DNA of 34,884 bases, taken from the NCBI GenBank assembly GCA_023426265.1, contig JAFABA010000006.1, positions 1-34,884 of the forward strand, given 5' to 3'. Positions 7,978 through 15,574 of this stretch are shown here, piece after piece. Both the position numbers and the translations under genes were made by a program. The stretch comes from Bacillota bacterium. GTDB lineage: Bacteria; Bacillota; Clostridia; Christensenellales; CAG-138. Every line of letters begins with the position of its first letter. The stretch's first letter is position 1. A model generated the notes under the pieces. That model saw only the letters and a list, made by a program, of their open reading frames with translations. It was not told where the DNA came from and made no database searches.

Positions 7978-8865
7978 TTACCGATAAAACGTATCCAGAT
8001 ACGCTTCCACATCCTTGCGGCCGCCCGTAAACGGCCCCGGCGTTTCCATTTTGAGCGATACGAGCGCGGCGGCGTAGCAGAGCGCCTCGGGGATATCCCG
8101 ATAAAAACGCTCGGTGATATAGCCGGAAAAACAGGTGTCTCCCCTGCCGGTCCGGCCGACCAGGCTGCGGGGCTTGAGCGGGCAGGTGTAGACGCGCTTT
8201 CCGTCAAACACAAGCACCTCGGTGTTGTGCGTGATCATGACCTCCTGCGCGCCCCAGTCGTAAAGCTGCCGGGCAGCTCTAACCCTATCGTCCGTGCCAG
8301 TCAAAATCTCCGCCTCCGCGGCGTCCGTCTTCAAAAAACGGATCATGGGGAGGTATGTCTTTTTCTCCTCCCAGTCGTGGAACACCATGTCCCCGCCTTC
8401 GTCGCAACGCAGCAGGCATTGCACATCCACCGCGGCCGCCGCGCGCTTTGCCGCAAATGCGATGACCTCGTTTCCGATATCCCCCCGCATCAGCCCCGCG
8501 ATATGATAGACCCTTGCGCTGACGTCCGGAATGTCCTCCACGGAATACGGCGCGATGCGGCTGATAGCCGTGCAGGTGCGCCTCTCGCGGTCCGCCGTAT
8601 GGTAAACATTGCGAATGGATGTGCTGTTGGCGCTTTCGAGCGGGAACACCGTTACGTTCTTTGCCGGGGCGAACAGCGCGTTTATGTCCATATCCCGGCT
8701 TGCCGCCTTGGGCAGTACGGCAATTTTTCTCCCCATGCCGGAGGCGGCGAACGCCGAATATACCACGGCCCCGCCAATAATACGCTTGGTTTCGCCATCG
8801 TAATCCGTGTTGATATCCAGGCTGGGCTGGCCAATGATGAAGGAATCGAATGGTTCGGGCTGCAT
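7978..8865 (-). CDS. PfkB/ribokinase-family carbohydrate kinase
   Basis: ATP-dependent kinase for a sugar, polyol or nucleoside. 295 residues. N-terminal substrate-side motif IIGGAVVYSAFAASGMG (GG near 40) and the C-terminal anion-hole block RTGRGDTCFSGYI near 250, whose Asp is the catalytic base. The first Gly-rich positions match the family, but the usual DTxGAGD reads RTGRGD, as in several less-characterised members. The frame is open 14 codons further upstream, but AGGAGG lies 5 nt before the ATG at 8865, so that start is used. It follows the LacI-family gene by 84 nt on the same strand and is probably co-transcribed with it, so its substrate is likely linked to the LacI regulon (the divergent GDPD-ABC operon). 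The substrate cannot be assigned from sequence. Confidence 0.88.
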   Translation of the reverse strand: MQPEPFDSFIIGQPSLDINTDYDGETKRIIGGAVVYSAFAASGMGRKIAVLPKAASRDMDINALFAPAKNVTVFPLESANSTSIRNVYHTADRERRTCTAISRIAPYSVEDIPDVSARVYHIAGLMRGDIGNEVIAFAAKRAAAAVDVQCLLRCDEGGDMVFHDWEEKKTYLPMIRFLKTDAAEAEILTGTDDRVRAARQLYDWGAQEVMITHNTEVLVFDGKRVYTCPLKPRSLVGRTGRGDTCFSGYITERFYRDIPEALCYAAALVSLKMETPGPFTGGRKDVEAYLDTFYR

Positions 8866-8949
8866 GTTACCTCCTGCCCGGCGCTTACGGCCGGGCATAC
8901 ATTTCATATGGCTGTTGGCTGCTGACAGAAAAGCGCATTGATTATGGGT

Positions 8950-10047
8950 TTAAGTACTTTGGCGCACGATGAGTTTGTTCTGCACGAACAGCATGCGGCT
9001 TTTCAGGCCCGGGTCGGCGATCTGGGCAAGCAATTCCTGTACGGCGAGACGGCCCATCTCGTTCCGGTTTACGCGGACGGTGGTGAGCGCCGGGTAACAG
9101 ATTTCCGCCGACTCGATGTCGTCATAACCCGCAACGGCGATGTCCCTCGGAATTTTGAGCCCTGCATCCAATATCGCCTTGGTCGCGCCCATAGCGATGC
9201 TGTCGGTAGCGGCAAATATGGCGGTGGGAAGGTTTTTGGTTTCCAGCATCCGCTGTACGAGCCTGTACGCGCCGAGAGAACCCGTGCCCTCCGTAATAAA
9301 GGGCGTACCGATGACGGGCTGGGGCGAAAGGCCGTACATGCTCAGCTTTTCCTCATCCGGCGGGGAATACACGCCCCAAAGATTTTTCGAGCGTATGGCG
9401 TCGTTTGCGTATACGGGGATGCCATGCTCCCTGTGGACATCCAGATACGCCAAATACCTTAAATAATAACTCGGATGGCTGAGGCGGTCGCTGATGAAGG
9501 CGATCTTCTTGTGGCCGCGCTCCACAACCAGATGCTCCATGAGCTTGCGCGCGCCGTTATAGTTTTCATCCACAATGAACGCGTTGTTGGGGGACGGGAT
9601 CGCGTCGTTGACAAAGACAAGGGGGATGTTTCGGCGTCTAAATTCCAGCATGGCGTCCCGCGGTTTAAAGGAGATCAGTATCGCGCCGTCTATGCTGTCC
9701 TGAATGAAATGCTCGTCAAACGTATCGTTCTCCACCTCGGTGGTGGCGACGACGATATGGTAATTGTGCAGCTTTGCCTCCTGAATGGCGCCGTCAAGCA
9801 AAGGGCCAAAGAAGGTATGCCCGAAATAGGGCATATGCTTGCGGTACATGCAGAAGCCGAGGATGCCGGAACGTTTGGTTGCAACGGCCTGGGCCAAAGC
9901 GTTGGGCTGGTAGAAAAGTTCCTTCGCGATTTTGTTTACGCGCTGCTTTGTCTCCTCGTTCACCAAAGGGGAATCCGCAAGCGCTCGCGAGGCGGTGGCC
10001 TTGGAAACGCCGGCCAATCGGGCAATGTCGATCAGTCGTGCTTTCAT
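8950..10047 (-). CDS. LacI-family transcriptional regulator
   Basis: DNA-binding repressor controlled by a small sugar-like ligand. 365 residues: N-terminal HTH of the classical type (IDIARLAGVSKATASRALADSPLVNEETKQRV, residues 6-38) with hinge helix near YQPNALAQAVAT, then a periplasmic-binding-protein fold (about 62-340), including the C-lobe motifs AIFAATDSIAMGATKAI and VAGYDDIESAE. GGGAG lies 7 nt before the ATG. It is divergent from the GDPD-ABC operon, and a 14-bp palindromic operator overlaps its own -35 box, so autoregulation is likely. A second copy of the operator lies in the leader of the divergent operon. The effector is unknown. Confidence 0.95.
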   Translation of the reverse strand: MKARLIDIARLAGVSKATASRALADSPLVNEETKQRVNKIAKELFYQPNALAQAVATKRSGILGFCMYRKHMPYFGHTFFGPLLDGAIQEAKLHNYHIVVATTEVENDTFDEHFIQDSIDGAILISFKPRDAMLEFRRRNIPLVFVNDAIPSPNNAFIVDENYNGARKLMEHLVVERGHKKIAFISDRLSHPSYYLRYLAYLDVHREHGIPVYANDAIRSKNLWGVYSPPDEEKLSMYGLSPQPVIGTPFITEGTGSLGAYRLVQRMLETKNLPTAIFAATDSIAMGATKAILDAGLKIPRDIAVAGYDDIESAEICYPALTTVRVNRNEMGRLAVQELLAQIADPGLKSRMLFVQNKLIVRQST

Positions 10048-10141
10048 ACAGGTCTCCCTTCATACCGTCATTATGGCGTGTCGTCATTTGTAAAATTTAA
10101 ATCAAAAAAGGTCTTGCATAACGCTGAAATCTATGTTTTAA

Positions 10142-10170
10142 TTTATACAACAAAATGAAACCGGTTGCAA
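10142..10170 (-). promoter_or_regulatory. Promoter of the LacI-pfkB operon
   Basis: Minus strand: -35 TTGCAA (10165-10170), 17-bp spacer, -10 TATAAA (10142-10147). The operator at 10156-10169 fills the upstream half of the spacer and part of the -35, where repressor would block RNA polymerase. Confidence 0.6.
10156..10169. promoter_or_regulatory. LacI-type operator 1
   Basis: TGAAACCGGTTGCA, a palindrome with centre CCGG, typical in size and symmetry for LacI-family operators. Its reverse complement shares 12 of 14 positions with operator 2. It also matches the CcpA cre consensus with one mismatch, so catabolite control is an alternative reading. Confidence 0.65.
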
Positions 10171-10188
10171 TAAGCAATCCAAAAATAA

Positions 10189-10210
10189 ATTGATCAAATA
10201 TTGATCAAAT
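10189..10210. repeat. Tandem 11-bp repeat ATTGATCAAAT x2
   Basis: Two perfect head-to-tail copies, each containing the palindrome TTGATCAA. It lies between the two divergent promoters. Spacing of 11 bp puts the copies on the same DNA face, as expected for a second regulator's site, but none can be named. Confidence 0.5.
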
Positions 10211-10289
10211 CTTTATTAAGGGTCAATACCGCATCGTTTGGTTCATCGCTTTTGCATTGTCGTACAAGTGCCTCTTATTCTCCAATTTT

Positions 10290-10318
10290 TTGTCCCGTTC
10301 CCCCGTCTTTTGTATTCT
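10290..10318 (+). promoter_or_regulatory. Candidate promoter of the GDPD-ABC-mgtC operon
   Basis: -35 TTGTCC (10290-10295), 17-bp spacer, -10 TATTCT (10313-10318) preceded by TG. The predicted transcription start near 10325 is about 15 nt before operator 2, so bound repressor would act as a roadblock. Confidence 0.45.
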
Positions 10319-10339
10319 GGATGGTTTGCTTTTTATCAT

Positions 10340-10353
10340 TACAACCGGTTTCA
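10340..10353. promoter_or_regulatory. LacI-type operator 2
   Basis: TACAACCGGTTTCA, the reverse complement of TGAAACCGGTTGTA, differing from operator 1 at two positions. It lies downstream of the candidate promoter and upstream of the chosen TTG start of the GDPD gene. If the ATG at 10353 were the true start, the operator would overlap the coding start. Confidence 0.65.
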
Positions 10354-10409
10354 TGCGCCGTTTTTTCATTTACCTTAAAAAAATATCAAGCCAGAAAGAA
10401 GGATCATTC

Positions 10410-11165
10410 TTGGGTATTTTCCCCAACATTACCGCCCACGCGGGATGCGAAGGCACAGAGTCAGGTTCCCTCTCTTCGGTTTATGACGGTCTCCGCTTAA
10501 GGGCGGATTTCGTGGAAGTGGACGTTCGGCGAACGCAGAATGGCGAACTTGTTCTTTCCCATGACAGACTGTCCGAAGAAGAATATCGCCCCTGCGTACG
10601 TCTTTTCCAGGTTTTTGAACTGGTAAAGGGGTTTAAAACGGTCGGCATCAACTGCGATATCAAAGAAGAGGCGATCCTGTACGACGTTTTAAATTTAGCG
10701 GAACGGATCGGCCTGGAGTATGAGCAGATCGTATTGTCCGGCAGCGTTACGCCTGCTACGCTCACAAGTGACCCCGCTATCATAAAGCGCGCAAACGTAT
10801 TGCTCAACATTGAAGAAGTTTTAAAAGAGCTTTGCATGTCCCGCCTGCAACAAGATGCGTCCGATATTGCGGCGTTACCGCCCTGGGAGGCCGTACGCCG
10901 TTATATTCCGGACCCTTCGGCCTATTTCGAAGACTTGGTTGGTGCCTGCTTACGCTGCAAAGTCCGGGCCATCAACATGCCGTACCGGCCGCCGATTTCA
11001 GAGTTTTTGCCGCGTTTTCATGCGGCGGGCCTGCCTGTTTCGGTCTGGACTGTAGATAAGCCGGAGGATCTGGAAAGCGTATTGCGCGAAGGCGTTTACA
11101 ACATCACCACCCGTAAAGTGCGGCTTGCTCTTGAGGCAAGAAAGAATTATCTATCGAAAAAATAA
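10410..11165 (+). CDS. Variant glycerophosphodiester phosphodiesterase (GDPD) domain protein
   Basis: GDPD TIM-barrel protein, expected to split phosphodiesters such as glycerophospho-alcohols. The TTG start is chosen because AGAAGGA lies 6 nt upstream and translation then begins (M)GIFPNITAHAG, right at the first barrel strand; an ATG at 10353 and further open frame exist. About 251 residues, family-sized. Conserved acidic and His residues are present: FVEVDVRRTQNGELVLSHD (Glu, Asp, His). The HRG motif, however, reads HAG, the PENT segment reads ESGS, the usual E-x-K strand reads CDIKEE, and the C-terminal GVDGIITD reads GVYNITTR. No signal peptide is seen, so it acts in the cytoplasm on imported substrate. 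First gene of the ABC operon. It is a divergent member; activity is not assured. Confidence 0.8.
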   Translation: MGIFPNITAHAGCEGTESGSLSSVYDGLRLRADFVEVDVRRTQNGELVLSHDRLSEEEYRPCVRLFQVFELVKGFKTVGINCDIKEEAILYDVLNLAERIGLEYEQIVLSGSVTPATLTSDPAIIKRANVLLNIEEVLKELCMSRLQQDASDIAALPPWEAVRRYIPDPSAYFEDLVGACLRCKVRAINMPYRPPISEFLPRFHAAGLPVSVWTVDKPEDLESVLREGVYNITTRKVRLALEARKNYLSKK

Positions 11166-11250
11166 CCGCGGCGGGCGGTTGACCATTCTCTTTTCGCGTA
11201 TTGAGCGCTCCTGATACAGCCCCGGATACCAATAAGAAAGGGTGAAGCAC

Positions 11251-12090
11251 ATGAAATATTTGAGCCCGAGACGCTGGTTTCATCAGATGGGCCGCAAAAA
11301 ATTCATGGAAATTCTGATACTGATCGGCTTTATTTTGTTCTTTTACGGCCCCCTGGTGCATCTGTCCATGCTGGCTTTCGCCAACAAGTACGAGATGCCT
11401 GCGGTGGTTCCGCAGGAATTCGGCTTCAAATGGTGGGAGTATGTGTTAAAGCAGCCTACCCTGGTCAGCTCCATTTCGCTTTCCTTTTTGATCGCCGCGG
11501 TCTCCACCGCGTTGTCCATGGTCATCTGCATTCCCGCGGCATACGTGCTCGCGCGGTATGATTTCCCGGGGCGCAGGGCGGTCATGTTCTCGTTCCTGCT
11601 GGGCAACGCGTTCCCCAGGATCGGTATCTTTACGGCATTGGGCATTATTTTTTACAAAATCGGGCTGATGGGGACGTTTACCGGCGTGCTGATCATCCAC
11701 CTGCTGGGCGGCATGATGATGATGATCTGGCTCCCGGCCGGCTCTTTCCGCAGCATCCCGCGCCAGCAGGAGGAAGCCGCACGCGACGCGGGCGCGGGCC
11801 CCCTGCGCACATTCTTCCATGTCACGTTGCCCATGGCCTGGCCGGGAATTGCGGTGGCAGCCATGTTCGCCTTTATCGCGTCCCTGGGCGAGAACCAGGG
11901 CACGCTCTTAGTGGGGCTGCCCACCTACCGCACGATGACGGTGGAAATGTACGGCGTTATATTGGATTATCCGGCGACGGCGGGCGCGGTGTTCGCTCTG
12001 ATACTGATCATACCGAACCTGCTTTTGCTGTTACTCATGCGCAAGTACGTGGGCGCCGATACGCTTTCCAAAGGCTATAAAATGGGCTGA
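11251..12090 (+). CDS. ABC transporter permease (binding-protein-dependent, ModB/PotC/FbpB-like)
   Basis: Inner-membrane subunit of an importer. 279 residues, about six transmembrane helices (first MEILILIGFILFFYGPLV), and a cytoplasmic EAA loop EEAARDAGAGPLRTFFHVTLPMAWPGI near 180 that docks the ATPase. AAAGGG lies 8 nt before the ATG at 11251; a GTG at 11242 falls inside the ribosome site and is rejected. It follows the GDPD gene by 85 nt; a small stem AACCGC/GCGGTT (11163-11180) lies in the gap. Partner permease is at 14703. The pair resembles the spermidine/iron/phosphonate class of permeases. Substrate unknown. Confidence 0.92.
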   Translation: MKYLSPRRWFHQMGRKKFMEILILIGFILFFYGPLVHLSMLAFANKYEMPAVVPQEFGFKWWEYVLKQPTLVSSISLSFLIAAVSTALSMVICIPAAYVLARYDFPGRRAVMFSFLLGNAFPRIGIFTALGIIFYKIGLMGTFTGVLIIHLLGGMMMMIWLPAGSFRSIPRQQEEAARDAGAGPLRTFFHVTLPMAWPGIAVAAMFAFIASLGENQGTLLVGLPTYRTMTVEMYGVILDYPATAGAVFALILIIPNLLLLLLMRKYVGADTLSKGYKMG

Positions 12091-12117
12091 TACCCGTACT
12101 TAACAGGAGGAAAAACA

Positions 12118-13098
12118 ATGGGCAATACGAAGCTTGAGATACGCGACCTGACCATGCTCTATAAAAACGGCGACGGCGTAAAAAATATCAACCTGAACGT
12201 GGACAAAGGCGAGCTTGTGACGCTCCTGGGCCCGTCGGGATGCGGAAAAACGACCATACTGCGCACCGTCGGCGGTTTTTTGCAGCCGACTTCCGGGCAG
12301 ATACTCATAGACGACAAGGACGTCACCTACCTGCCGCCCGAAAAACGGCCGACCGCCATGGTATTCCAAAGCTATAACCTCTGGCCGCATATGACGGTGT
12401 TTGAAAACATGGCCTTCGGCCTGAAGCTTCGAAAAGTGCCCAAAGAGGAGCGCAGACGGCGCATCATGGAGATGCTGGAGCTTATCAAAATGCCCGGGAT
12501 GGAAAAGAAATTCCCCGGCCAGATGTCGGGCGGGCAGCAGCAGCGCATCGCCATAGGCCGCTCCCTGCTTTTGCAGCCCGACGTGCTGCTGCTTGACGAG
12601 CCTTTTTCGGCCCTCGACGCGAAGATCCGCTCCCAAATGCGCGAAGAATTGCGCAAGATCCAGACCGACCTCAATATTACCGTCGTATTCGTCACGCACG
12701 ATCAGGAGGAGGCCATGGCGCTTTCGGACCGCATCGTGGTTATGAACAAAGGCAGCTTTGAGCAGGTCGGCGCCCCGCAGGATATCTATAGCCGGCCGAT
12801 TAGCCGCTATGTGGCGGACTTTATCGGGGAAATGAATTTCATTGCTCAATCGGACGGCTCGATTCAGGCGGTGCGGCCCGAAAACGTAACCGTGGAAAAG
12901 GGCACGGGCGGCGAACTGAACGGCTACGTGCGCACCGTCATGGTATTGGGCCATTATATCGAAATGACCGTGGATACCGACAGCGGCATTGTCAAGACAT
13001 TTATCTCCGCCGAGGAAGCGGAGCAATTTAAACGCGGCGACGAGGTCGCACTCTACTTTACCGGCACACATCATTACCAGGCCGGGGAGCAGCAATAA
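12118..13098 (+). CDS. ABC importer ATP-binding protein (PotA/FbpC/UgpC type)
   Basis: Energises the importer by ATP hydrolysis. 326 residues. Walker A GPSGCGKTT near 39, Q-loop MVFQSYNLWP near 82, ABC signature MSGGQQQRIAIGR near 139, Walker B VLLLDEPFSALD near 160, and H-loop VFVTHDQEEAMALSDR near 195. A C-terminal TOBE-like domain (about 240-326, with IQAVRPENVTVEKG) is typical of regulated carbohydrate, polyamine, iron and glycerol-3-phosphate ATPases. AGGAGG lies 7 nt before the ATG. It follows the permease by 27 nt in the operon. Confidence 0.95.
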   Translation: MGNTKLEIRDLTMLYKNGDGVKNINLNVDKGELVTLLGPSGCGKTTILRTVGGFLQPTSGQILIDDKDVTYLPPEKRPTAMVFQSYNLWPHMTVFENMAFGLKLRKVPKEERRRRIMEMLELIKMPGMEKKFPGQMSGGQQQRIAIGRSLLLQPDVLLLDEPFSALDAKIRSQMREELRKIQTDLNITVVFVTHDQEEAMALSDRIVVMNKGSFEQVGAPQDIYSRPISRYVADFIGEMNFIAQSDGSIQAVRPENVTVEKGTGGELNGYVRTVMVLGHYIEMTVDTDSGIVKTFISAEEAEQFKRGDEVALYFTGTHHYQAGEQQ

Positions 13099-13165
13099 AT
13101 CTCCCATCATTTTAGCAGAAGAGGGGCCATGCCCTTCCTCATAAAAAAACAAGGAGGAGAGATCA

Positions 13166-14389
13166 GTGAAACTCAAGCGTTCATTTGTCCTGTTTCTCGT
13201 CATGTGCCTATTGATATCGGCGCTCTTAGGCTGCACGCCGAACCAGCCCGCAGCACCCGCGCCTGCAGAGCCCGCCGAAACCTCGGCGCCCGAACCCGCA
13301 GCGCCCGCGGAACCCGCTGCGCCCGCGGAGAAACCTAAGGTTACGCTTTGGGCAACCGGTTCTCAGAACGTATCCGACCTCTTCACGGCAGCTATCGCGG
13401 CCTACAACGCGAAGGCGGATGCGAAGGCCGTTGTGGAACTCCAGTTCCTGCTCTCCGGTACCGGCGACACGCAGCTTTATGACCGCCTGGGCGCCGCCTA
13501 TAAGACCGGCCAGAAGGACGCCGGCTTTGACATGATTGCGGAAAACAGCACCGACCTTGCGAAGTATACCGCTGCCGCTGAAAGCGAAGACCTGTTTGCA
13601 CCGATCGATTTCAGCAAGATCCCCAATTACGGCAATGTGCTAATCAAATCTGCATATGACAACACGAAGGTCGTGCCGTATCGCGGAACCACGGTGGTGT
13701 TCGCGTACGATTCCGCCCGCGTTCCCGAACCGCCCAAGACCTGGGCGGAGCTGACCGAGTGGATCAAGGCCAACCCCGGCAGGTTCGCCTATAACGTGCC
13801 CGGCACGGGCGGCGCGGGCAGCGGCTTTATGTATACGGCGGTATACAAGGATCTGCCCGCGGAGGCCAAAACCTCCACCGACCCGAAGTGGAAGGACATC
13901 TGGGGCCCCGGCTTCGAATGGCTCAAGGAAATCCATCCCTACCTGTACAAGTCCGGCGGTTCCGTCGTATACCCGAACAAGAACCAGGGGACTTTGGACC
14001 TGCTCATCAACAAAGAAGTGGATATCATCCCCGCATGGGCAGACCAGGTCCTTTCCAACATCGCGCAGGGCACCTTGCCGGAAACCGTGAAGATCTACCA
14101 GCTTGACCAGTCTCTCAACGGCACGGATGTGGTGCTGGCCATACCCAGCATCGGCTCCAATGCGGAAGCGTGCTATGACTTCATGAACTTCATGATCAGC
14201 CCCGAAGCGCAGCTGCTCTGCCTTGAGATCATGTATGCGGTGCCCGTCGTACCCCTCGCCCACCTCGACAGCGACAAGACCGACGTCGTTGCAGGTATTG
14301 ACGTCTCCAATTTCTCCATCATTTCGCTGGGCGAACTTGCGAAACAAATGGAAGAACAGTGGGCCGTTGACATCGGAACAATCGGTTAA
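13166..14389 (+). CDS. ABC importer substrate-binding lipoprotein
   Basis: Extracellular solute-binding protein tethered to the membrane. 407 residues: signal peptide with lipobox LLGC (Cys23), then an Ala/Pro/Glu-rich linker (about 25-55), then a type II binding-protein fold beginning VTLWATGSQNVSDLF. The GTG start is supported by AAGGAGG 8 nt upstream. The motif YNVPGTGGAGSGF and the segment VVFAYDSARVPEPPKTWAELTEWI are seen in the iron/spermidine/phosphonate-like binding proteins (YnjB-like). No ligand can be read from sequence; the neighbouring phosphodiesterase suggests a phosphorylated or phosphodiester ligand. A stem follows the stop by 24 nt. Confidence 0.92.
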   Translation: MKLKRSFVLFLVMCLLISALLGCTPNQPAAPAPAEPAETSAPEPAAPAEPAAPAEKPKVTLWATGSQNVSDLFTAAIAAYNAKADAKAVVELQFLLSGTGDTQLYDRLGAAYKTGQKDAGFDMIAENSTDLAKYTAAAESEDLFAPIDFSKIPNYGNVLIKSAYDNTKVVPYRGTTVVFAYDSARVPEPPKTWAELTEWIKANPGRFAYNVPGTGGAGSGFMYTAVYKDLPAEAKTSTDPKWKDIWGPGFEWLKEIHPYLYKSGGSVVYPNKNQGTLDLLINKEVDIIPAWADQVLSNIAQGTLPETVKIYQLDQSLNGTDVVLAIPSIGSNAEACYDFMNFMISPEAQLLCLEIMYAVPVVPLAHLDSDKTDVVAGIDVSNFSIISLGELAKQMEEQWAVDIGTIG

Positions 14390-14413
14390 CGCCTCTGCCG
14401 GAAATGAACAGGA

Positions 14414-14681
14414 GCGGGTGCGGCTTATGCGCACCCGCCCCAGAAAGATCCGTTTCCCCCAGGAGGTGGGGGATCGCAGTAGCGGTACTCGGGGTTCTAA
14501 AATCGATTCACAGGATCGATTTTGGGCTCCCACTAGCCACCGAACCCGCCTTCCTGCGAAAAGCCCACTTCCAATCCGATTTGACGGCACGCGCGTCAAA
14601 TCGGTGGAAAAATACCGTAATAACGGTGTTTTAACCTACAGGAAACCCGCTGACAAAGTTCTTGCAAGACTTTGTCAGCGG
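14414..14681 (+). repeat. Multi-hairpin intergenic element, copy A (inside the ABC operon)
   Basis: Six stems in 268 nt: GCGGGTGCG (14414-14438), CCCCC/GGGGG (14456-14472), AAAATCGAT (14499-14523), an 11-bp stem CCGATTTGACG with loop GCACGCG (14576-14604), ACCGT/ACGGT (14614-14627) and CCGCTGACAAAGT (14647-14681). No coding frame of its own is supported. The part from about 14574 aligns with copy B at 28169-28275, with compensatory stem changes. It separates the binding-protein gene from the second permease gene and ends 7 nt before the ribosome site. The last stem lacks a T-tail on plus, so it need not terminate; intercistronic mRNA processing or stability control is possible. Confidence 0.75.
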
Positions 14682-14702
14682 CCTATAGAAGGAGACTACG
14701 GC

Positions 14703-15560
14703 ATGAACAAGCGTACATGGAAGACCAATCTTTTTATCACGGCGATGCTGCTGCCCTCGCTGCTTCTCTCCCTGGGAATCGTGGCTTACCCCATGCTCAA
14801 CACGGTGTTCAAGAGCTTTCAAAAGGCGGATGGCAGCGGGTTTACATTGGAACATTACAAGTTTTTGTTTACAGATAGAATAGCGGTGGACAATATCGTC
14901 TATACGGTATGGGTCACTGTGGTCACCGTTGTGTTGGCGATCGCCGTCTCCTACCTGCTTGCGCTGTATCTGCGTTTTACAGACTCCAAGATCAGCCGCT
15001 TCATCGGCACCATCTACCTGCTGCCGCGCTTTGTGCCGCAGTTGGTGGCCATTTACGCTCTTATCACAGTCGTACGCGATTCGGGGTTCCTCAACCGCGT
15101 TTCGCAGCTGTTCGGCGGAAATTTCAAGCCCGGGCTTCTGTTCAACGCAAACGGCATCATACTGATGAATCTGTGGTTCAACATCGCATTCGCTACGATG
15201 ATCATCGTGGCGGCGCTTAGCAGCATATCCGATTCGATTGTGGAAAGCGCGCGCGACGCGGGGGCGAGCAAGCTGCATGTGTTCTTTAAAATGATATTGC
15301 CCCTGTCCTTTAAGGACGTCATGATCGCCATGACGTTTATATTCATGACCAACATCAGTTCCTTCACGACGCCCTACTTGATCGGCCCCAACCATCCGAT
15401 GATGCTGGGCGTATACTTGCGCAAGCAATTCTCCACGAATATGGATTACGAGCTGTCGGCGGCGTTGTCGGTGGTCATATTCGTGTTCTCCTCCATATCC
15501 GCCATCGTATACTTATATACCAACCTCAAAGAGCAGGAGTGGGAGAAAATAGGCCTGTAA
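14703..15560 (+). CDS. ABC transporter permease (second subunit)
   Basis: Membrane partner of the 11251 permease. 285 residues with about six helices (first LFITAMLLPSLLLSLGIVAYP) and the EAA loop VESARDAGASKLHVFFKMILPLSFKDV near 185. The frame continues far upstream through the hairpin element, but AAGGAG sits 8 nt before the ATG at 14703, and the N-terminus there fits the family. Gene order permease-ATPase-binding protein-permease, with the permeases split, is unusual. It is separated from the binding-protein gene by 313 nt of hairpin element, but on the same strand with no promoter seen, so probably the same transcript. Confidence 0.92.
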   Translation: MNKRTWKTNLFITAMLLPSLLLSLGIVAYPMLNTVFKSFQKADGSGFTLEHYKFLFTDRIAVDNIVYTVWVTVVTVVLAIAVSYLLALYLRFTDSKISRFIGTIYLLPRFVPQLVAIYALITVVRDSGFLNRVSQLFGGNFKPGLLFNANGIILMNLWFNIAFATMIIVAALSSISDSIVESARDAGASKLHVFFKMILPLSFKDVMIAMTFIFMTNISSFTTPYLIGPNHPMMLGVYLRKQFSTNMDYELSAALSVVIFVFSSISAIVYLYTNLKEQEWEKIGL

Positions 15561-15574
15561 CGGGGGTGATGCAG

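Noticed and set aside
7966..8925. 319-codon open frame on plus
   Set aside because: Antisense to the PfkB kinase gene and overlaps its terminator; no domain, no ribosome site.
10156..10169. CcpA cre site as the sole explanation
   Set aside because: One mismatch to cre here and two at the second copy; pairing of two copies with a divergent LacI gene favours the local regulator, though dual use is not excluded.
12100..13236. 378-codon open frame on minus
   Set aside because: Antisense to the ABC ATPase, which has all nucleotide-binding motifs and a ribosome site; the minus frame has no recognisable domain.
14223..14702. N-terminal extension of the second permease through the hairpin element
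   Set aside because: The frame is open by chance; the ribosome site and family N-terminus place the start at 14703, and the extension overlaps the binding-protein gene.
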